Shown here: piece after piece, positions 24,015 to 27,593 of the stretch
How positions within the stretch are numbered: position 1 is the first letter of the stretch
Layout: every line of letters begins with the position of its first letter
Program-made: the position numbers and the translations under genes
Notes under the pieces: model-generated
Database searches by the model: none
What the model saw: the letters and a program-made list of their open reading frames with translations, nothing else
Told to the model about the DNA's origin: nothing
Assembly: GCA_002383285.1 (NCBI GenBank)
Contig: DFXU01000042.1
Coordinates: forward strand, 26,349 to 53,941
Origin: Caryophanales bacterium UBA4100
GTDB lineage: Bacteria; Bacillota; Bacilli; Paenibacillales; UBA4045
Reading direction: 5' to 3'
DNA: 27,593 nt

Positions 24015-24074
24015 TCGTATTGTCTCGTCCTCTCGTAAACAGTATGTATTCGTATGATTCAATATTACATCCCC

Positions 24075-24111
24075 AGCTTAAAGATAGCTTAAGACAACTC
24101 CAATCGTTGTC
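24075..24111 (-). promoter_or_regulatory. Phased direct repeat and dyad upstream of the MacAB-like operon
   Basis: AGCTTAA occurs exactly at 24075-24081 and 24086-24092, 11 bases apart (one helical turn), as in many OmpR-family operators. Next to it GACAAC (24093-24098) and GTTGTC (24106-24111) form a 6-bp inverted repeat with a 7-base centre. Both lie in the 149-base gap between the adaptor and greA. I could not place a good -35/-10 pair there. Confidence 0.4.
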
Positions 24112-24211
24112 CCACCTATACTGATGTTAGTGGAGAACATACTGAGTTTAGTGTAGAATTGGATATTGAAGTATATCTTTCAAATCGCTTGATGAAATAG
24201 GAGCTGTAGGA

Positions 24212-24691
24212 ATGGCAGAGAATGAACTTGTACTAACCCGTGAGGGAATGGAGCAATTAAAGCTTGAATTAGATGATCTGAAGAATGTGAAGCGTAAAGA
24301 ATTAGCTGCTCGTCTTAAGCTAGCGCTTAGCTACGGCGACTTGAAGGAGAATAGTGAATATCATTCTGCTAAGAATGACCAGTCGTTCTTGGAGACCAGA
24401 ATAATGACTGTACAGAGAATGATTAATAACGCGCGTGTTGCCGATTTCGATAGTCTAGATACATCCATAGTTCATGTAGGTTCTGTGGTCATTCTTAATG
24501 ATGTGGAGTTTGCTGAACAGATACAATATCGGATTGTCGGGGCAGCAGAGGCGGATGTCATCGATAACAAAATATCCTATGAGAGTCCTTTAGGCAAAGC
24601 ATTAATGGGGAAAGCTGTGGGAGATATCATTAGCGTTGATGCACCTGTTGGAATCATACAATATGAGTTGCTTGAAATTAAGACAATCTAA
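24212..24691 (+). CDS. greA: Transcription elongation factor GreA
   Basis: Rescues backtracked RNA polymerase by stimulating transcript cleavage in the secondary channel. The 159-residue length is normal for the family. An N-terminal coiled coil (about 1-78) has the acidic tip D43 and E46 in YGDLKENSEYHSAKNDQ. The C-terminal FKBP-like domain (about 84-157) has VHVGSVVILND, YRIVGAAEAD and ISYESPLGKALMGKAVGD. TAGGAG lies 8 bases before the ATG. Its stop shares a base with the acetyltransferase start (TAATG), so the two are coupled. Whether this is the main GreA or a second paralogue cannot be told from the window. Confidence 0.96.
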   Translation: MAENELVLTREGMEQLKLELDDLKNVKRKELAARLKLALSYGDLKENSEYHSAKNDQSFLETRIMTVQRMINNARVADFDSLDTSIVHVGSVVILNDVEFAEQIQYRIVGAAEADVIDNKISYESPLGKALMGKAVGDIISVDAPVGIIQYELLEIKTI

Positions 24692-25176
24692 TGACTCAGA
24701 ATTCATCCATGTACAGCTTTGAACCAATGGAAATCCAACACGCACAGTCCATCTGTTCTTGGCGATATCCTTATCCGTTCGATATATACAATTTGCGGGA
24801 TTGGGTAGATATGAAAACCAATTCGATCGAATTTGGTGATCCTCACATACGCAATGAACAATACGCTGTAGTCCTCAACAACGATCAGGCTCTTATCGGC
24901 TTCGTACAGTTCTTCCCTATGTTGGGGGTTACTCGTCTTGGATTCGGAATGCATCCGGAATGGTGCGGAGGTGGGAATGGGGCCAGTTTCGCTCAAGAGA
25001 CTGCCCTGGAAGCTAAAGGACGAACACCTGATAATGAAATTGATCTTGAGGTTCTCTCATGGAATAGTAGAGCATATAAAGCATATAAAAAAGCCGGCTT
25101 CGTTCATACAGATACGTACGAACGACCGACTCCAACTGGTATGCAGATGGTTCATTGCATGGTATTCATCGAATAA
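24691..25176 (+). CDS. GNAT family N-acetyltransferase
   Basis: Acetyl-CoA-dependent acyltransferase of 161 residues. The central strand and pyrophosphate loop read TRLGFGMHPEWCGGGNGASF (motif A, Q/R-x-x-G-x-G replaced by a Cys-Gly-Gly-Gly-Asn-Gly loop). Motif B follows as LEVLSWNSRAYKAYKKAGF, typical of GNATs that modify small molecules or proteins. The start overlaps the greA stop as TAATG, with no separate ribosome site, so translation depends on greA. It ends 14 bases from the stop of the convergent thioredoxin gene, with no clear terminator in between. Substrate unknown. Confidence 0.88.
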   Translation: MTQNSSMYSFEPMEIQHAQSICSWRYPYPFDIYNLRDWVDMKTNSIEFGDPHIRNEQYAVVLNNDQALIGFVQFFPMLGVTRLGFGMHPEWCGGGNGASFAQETALEAKGRTPDNEIDLEVLSWNSRAYKAYKKAGFVHTDTYERPTPTGMQMVHCMVFIE

Positions 25177-25190
25177 CCTCTTATACCCTT

Positions 25191-25532
25191 CTACATTATA
25201 GAATGAGCCTTCCTTAGATAACGTTCGATCATCTGCACATATGTGCTTGTAGGCCTTAATCCAACTAGCTTCTCAACAGGTTCACCTTGGAACATGACAA
25301 TGATTGTAGGCATAGACATAATGCTATATTGTGCTGCTATATGTGGGGATTCATCACAATTGACAGTAAGAATCGTTAATTGTTCATTCTGAAATTTGTG
25401 ATCGATCTGATCTAGAATGGGATGCAAGACCTTACAAGGGGGACACCAAGGTGCCCCAAATTCGACCAGAGTTACCCCATTCTCCGGCAAATAATGATGA
25501 AAGCTGTTATCATCAACTGCTATTGTACTCAT
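25191..25532 (-). CDS. Thioredoxin family protein with WCPPC active site
   Basis: Small cytoplasmic thioredoxin-fold protein of 113 residues. It has the full thioredoxin scaffold: VEFGAPWCPPCKVLHPIL with C30 and C33, then ILTVNCDESPHIAAQYSIMSMPTIIVM with the cis-proline after SM, then GLRPTSTYVQMIER. The active site is WCPPC instead of the canonical WCGPC, which should shift its redox potential. The start is the ATG at 25532, nine bases after AAGGAGG. The TTG at 25538 lies too close to that site. It follows the MerR gene with a 2-base gap, so the regulator and thioredoxin form one operon controlled by the stretched promoter at 25938-25969. Confidence 0.92.
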   Translation of the reverse strand: MSTIAVDDNSFHHYLPENGVTLVEFGAPWCPPCKVLHPILDQIDHKFQNEQLTILTVNCDESPHIAAQYSIMSMPTIIVMFQGEPVEKLVGLRPTSTYVQMIERYLRKAHSIM

Positions 25533-25534
25533 GC

Positions 25535-25906
25535 TCAATTTCCTCCTTCGTTGGTTGGTTGTTCCGCCAATATAGAGATAATTCGATCCTTTAGATTAGC
25601 TTTAATCAGACTCAATTGATTGATCTGCTGATCAATCTCTTCTAGCTTTTGTCTGTATATAGGTAATATCTCACTACAGAATGCTTCCTTGTTCATCAGA
25701 ACACAATGTAGAAAGCTTGAAATCTGATCTGTGGATAAGCCTAAACTTAAGTAAAATTGGATCGTTCTGACCTGCTCTTCTGCTAAAGCTGAATATTCTC
25801 TGTACCCATTCTCCTGACGAAGGGGCTTTACTAGCCCTTGCTCATCGTAATATCTGAGTGATCGCACACTCACTCCAGTCCGCCGTGCTAGCTCCCCGAT
25901 CTTCAC
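25535..25906 (-). CDS. MerR family transcriptional regulator
   Basis: DNA-binding regulator of 123 residues. The winged helix-turn-helix occupies about 1-70 (KIGELARRTGVSVRSLRYYD, then the wing ENGYREYS). A coiled-coil dimerisation helix runs from about 75 to 110. Two cysteines, C68 and C77, lie at the junction and could sense thiol or electrophile stress, but no metal-site pattern is evident. The start is GTG at 25906, with GAGGGG six bases upstream. Its own promoter has a 20-base spacer containing an imperfect dyad, the known MerR arrangement, so it probably controls itself and the downstream thioredoxin gene. Confidence 0.93.
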   Translation of the reverse strand: MKIGELARRTGVSVRSLRYYDEQGLVKPLRQENGYREYSALAEEQVRTIQFYLSLGLSTDQISSFLHCVLMNKEAFCSEILPIYRQKLEEIDQQINQLSLIKANLKDRIISILAEQPTNEGGN

Positions 25907-25937
25907 TTACTCACCCCTCACTCGTGATCACAACATC

Positions 25938-25969
25938 ATTATAAACCATCACATTAATGTTAGGGTCAA
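25938..25969 (-). promoter_or_regulatory. MerR-type stretched promoter and operator
   Basis: Minus-strand TTGACC (25969-25964), a 20-base spacer and TATAAT (25943-25938). The spacer contains ACCCTAACAT and ATGTGATGGT as a 10-bp imperfect dyad (8 of 10 pairs) centred at 25955-25956. Over-long spacers with a central dyad are the hallmark of MerR-activated promoters. Confidence 0.85.
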
Positions 25970-25992
25970 CACCTGGAAATCATCTATGGAGC

Positions 25993-27270
25993 TTACTTCG
26001 GTAATTTTATAACGAAAGTCGTTCCTTTATTCTCGTTTTGCAGAGCCTTGATCGTGCCTTGATGTCCTGAAACGATCCATTGGGCAATAGACAGACCTAA
26101 TCCAAACCCACCCTTCTCCCTAGTCCTCGCTTGATCTTCACGATAAAATCGATCGAATATATGCCGCACGTTTTCCTCGCGAATTCCAATACCTGTATCA
26201 CTGATCTCGATAACGATGCGGTGATCCTCGTATGATGTCTTGATGCCTATGCTGTCATTCTTACTCGTGTACTTGAGTGCGTTATCTAATATAATGACGA
26301 GTAGCTGATGGATCCTACTTGCATCTGCCTCAAGCTGCATCTTACTATCTAATTGCATCCATAATGACTTGTCCTGTGACTCGGCAATTTCTACATAAGG
26401 TACACATGCTTGTTCAATTAATACATCTATATCTATGGATTTCTTCACGAATTGCGTCTCAGTAGAATCCGCTCTAGCTAAGGTCAATAGATCGGTCGTA
26501 AGCTTGTTGAGTCTTCGCGTCTCCGATAAGCTAAGCGCGATATTCTCAAATCTATCAACGATTTTCTCATTTGGTTTAGTTAGCAAGAGCTCAAGCTTAT
26601 TCTGAATAATCGTTAACGGTGTGCGAAGCTCGTGGGAGGCGTTCTCTACAAACTCTACCTGCTTACTCCATGAAATCATGATTGGCTTCATCGTTTTCCT
26701 CGATAACACATAACTTGCCGTTATGGAGAGCAGGATGAAGATAACCGTACAGAATATTAAAATTGTTTCAAAATTGTCTATCACCGTTTCTTCAGCATCC
26801 ACATTCACTAGCAATTGTGTGATATATATGTCATCCTCATAATCATTCAGATAGGAAATTGTTCTAAAATTATATAGATTATTAAAATTCAGATGTTTAA
26901 TTACATCTAGATCCTGCTCGTCCATCTGCAGACCATCAATTAAGTTCTCGTAGAACTGTGTTCCAATCTGCGCCTGATTCATAATTTCCCCCGTTTCATT
27001 CCAGTGCAGAATAATCATTCTTGGATTGAATGACATCTTGCGGTCGCGATCTCTAGGCTCAGGAGGAAAAGAGTCTCTAGGTGTTAAATTAACATTTCTA
27101 TTCTTGTAATTCTGCATTTCCTCATCGGCTTTCGTATAGAGCGTGTTCTGCACCTGGCTTAGAATAATAATGCCGAATATCGTGAAGATGAGAGTGAATG
27201 CAATGAAGTTATAAATCATAAACTTCATTTGTTGATTCCTTAGCATTCGATTCTTATCCATCATCCTCAC
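25993..27270 (-). CDS. Sensor histidine kinase (OmpR-system type)
   Basis: Membrane histidine kinase of 425 residues. Helix 1 spans about 17-38, an extracellular segment of about 130 residues includes a Pro/Arg/Asp-rich stretch at 63-79, and helix 2 spans about 168-189. No clear HAMP domain follows. The kinase core has H213 in FVENASHELRTPLT, N box LDNALKY (N330), DTGIGI at 358-363, FDRFYR at 372-377 and GFGLGLSIA at 388-396. The start is GTG at 27270, overlapping the regulator stop as GTGA, with GGAG upstream. ATG codons at 27264/27261 are alternatives. Partner of the OmpR-type regulator encoded just upstream. The signal is unknown. Confidence 0.93.
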   Translation of the reverse strand: MRMMDKNRMLRNQQMKFMIYNFIAFTLIFTIFGIIILSQVQNTLYTKADEEMQNYKNRNVNLTPRDSFPPEPRDRDRKMSFNPRMIILHWNETGEIMNQAQIGTQFYENLIDGLQMDEQDLDVIKHLNFNNLYNFRTISYLNDYEDDIYITQLLVNVDAEETVIDNFETILIFCTVIFILLSITASYVLSRKTMKPIMISWSKQVEFVENASHELRTPLTIIQNKLELLLTKPNEKIVDRFENIALSLSETRRLNKLTTDLLTLARADSTETQFVKKSIDIDVLIEQACVPYVEIAESQDKSLWMQLDSKMQLEADASRIHQLLVIILDNALKYTSKNDSIGIKTSYEDHRIVIEISDTGIGIREENVRHIFDRFYREDQARTREKGGFGLGLSIAQWIVSGHQGTIKALQNENKGTTFVIKLPK

Positions 27271-27593
27271 CCATTCTCCGATATCATATAACCTAGCCCA
27301 CGAAAGGATTTAATATATAGATCGTAGTTAAATTTCTTTAAGCTTTTCCGTAGGTTGCTCGCGTAGACCTCTACAACGGAAGTCGAAGTTTCTGATGCGT
27401 AGCCCCATATCCTGTCGAAAATTTGATCCTTAGTAAGGATCATATTCTTATTATGAATGAGATACTCGAGCAGCTCGAATTGCTTGCAGTTTAATTTAAT
27501 GACATCACCATTTAAACTAATCGTACTATTCTTGAGATTAAGCTCTAAATCGATAAATTTTATTATATTTTCTTGAAATTTGCCAACAGAACG
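27267..27593 (-). CDS. OmpR/PhoB-type response regulator, C-terminal part (cut by window edge)
   Basis: Only the last 108 residues are in the window. They form the winged-helix DNA-binding domain: FIDLELNLKNSTISLNG and KLNCKQFELLEYLIHNKN, then DQIFDRIWGY, the recognition helix region TSVVEVYASNLRKSLKK, and the closing SFRGLGYMIS. The receiver domain lies off the window. The stop overlaps the kinase start (GTGA), so the pair is co-translated. OmpR-family proteins bind phased direct repeats such as the one at 24075-24092, but that link is only an inference. Confidence 0.92.
   Translation of the reverse strand, partial: RSVGKFQENIIKFIDLELNLKNSTISLNGDVIKLNCKQFELLEYLIHNKNMILTKDQIFDRIWGYASETSTSVVEVYASNLRKSLKKFNYDLYIKSFRGLGYMISENG

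Overview
The window looks like a chromosomal segment from a Gram-positive, endospore-former-type member of the Bacillales, most likely Paenibacillaceae (Paenibacillus/Cohnella-like). The reasons are the YesM/YesN-type two-component pair beside an LplB-type sugar permease and a GH3 enzyme, an ExoD/YqgE-like pair, strong AAGGAGG ribosome binding sites, frequent GTG and TTG starts, and sigma-A-like promoters. No rRNA, tRNA, CRISPR array, complete insertion sequence or phage gene was seen. Both ends cut through operons.

Layout. (1) 1-8460 is a carbohydrate-use region: a sugar ABC permease (minus strand, with the RBS of the next transporter gene at the window edge), a histidine kinase and AraC-type response regulator (minus, closed by a terminator), and divergently a large GH3 glycosidase with an inserted beta-trefoil and a C-terminal CBM6-like module, a xylose-isomerase-like TIM-barrel protein and a thiol glutathione peroxidase. 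(2) 8480-13420 holds an aldo/keto reductase, a stand-alone HemD-like protein and a remarkable fusion of a degenerate dihydroorotate-dehydrogenase-like barrel to a duplicated membrane module (all minus), then a FrnE-type DsbA protein (plus) and a composite intergenic repeat. (3) 13420-16840 holds a mannonate-dehydratase-like enolase with an SDR upstream (sugar-acid metabolism) and an isolated glgC. (4) 16970-20104 holds a Qnr-like pentapeptide-repeat protein divergent from an ExoD protein, an MFS transporter and an N-terminally deleted methyltransferase remnant. (5) 20113-24062 is a MacAB-type operon (adaptor, ATPase, permease) whose last gene is an ECF sigma factor. (6) 24212-27593 holds greA-GNAT (plus), a MerR-thioredoxin operon with a textbook stretched MerR promoter, and an OmpR/histidine-kinase pair whose regulator runs off the window.

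How the genes may work together. In region 1 the kinase/regulator pair probably senses a polysaccharide or its breakdown products and controls transport and intracellular hydrolysis by the signal-peptide-less GH3 enzyme. Region 5 forms one translationally coupled transcription unit (two GTGA overlaps, then a 22-nt gap to the sigma gene). This suggests that envelope stress or export is linked to sigma output. An 11-bp-phased direct repeat upstream of it could be the site of an OmpR-type regulator, possibly the pair at the right end.

Most worth a second look: the DHODH-like/duplicated-membrane fusion (10463-12403), the ECF sigma gene inside the MacAB operon, the GH3 domain architecture, the divergent pentapeptide/ExoD promoters that share a repeated 9-mer, and the truncated methyltransferase.
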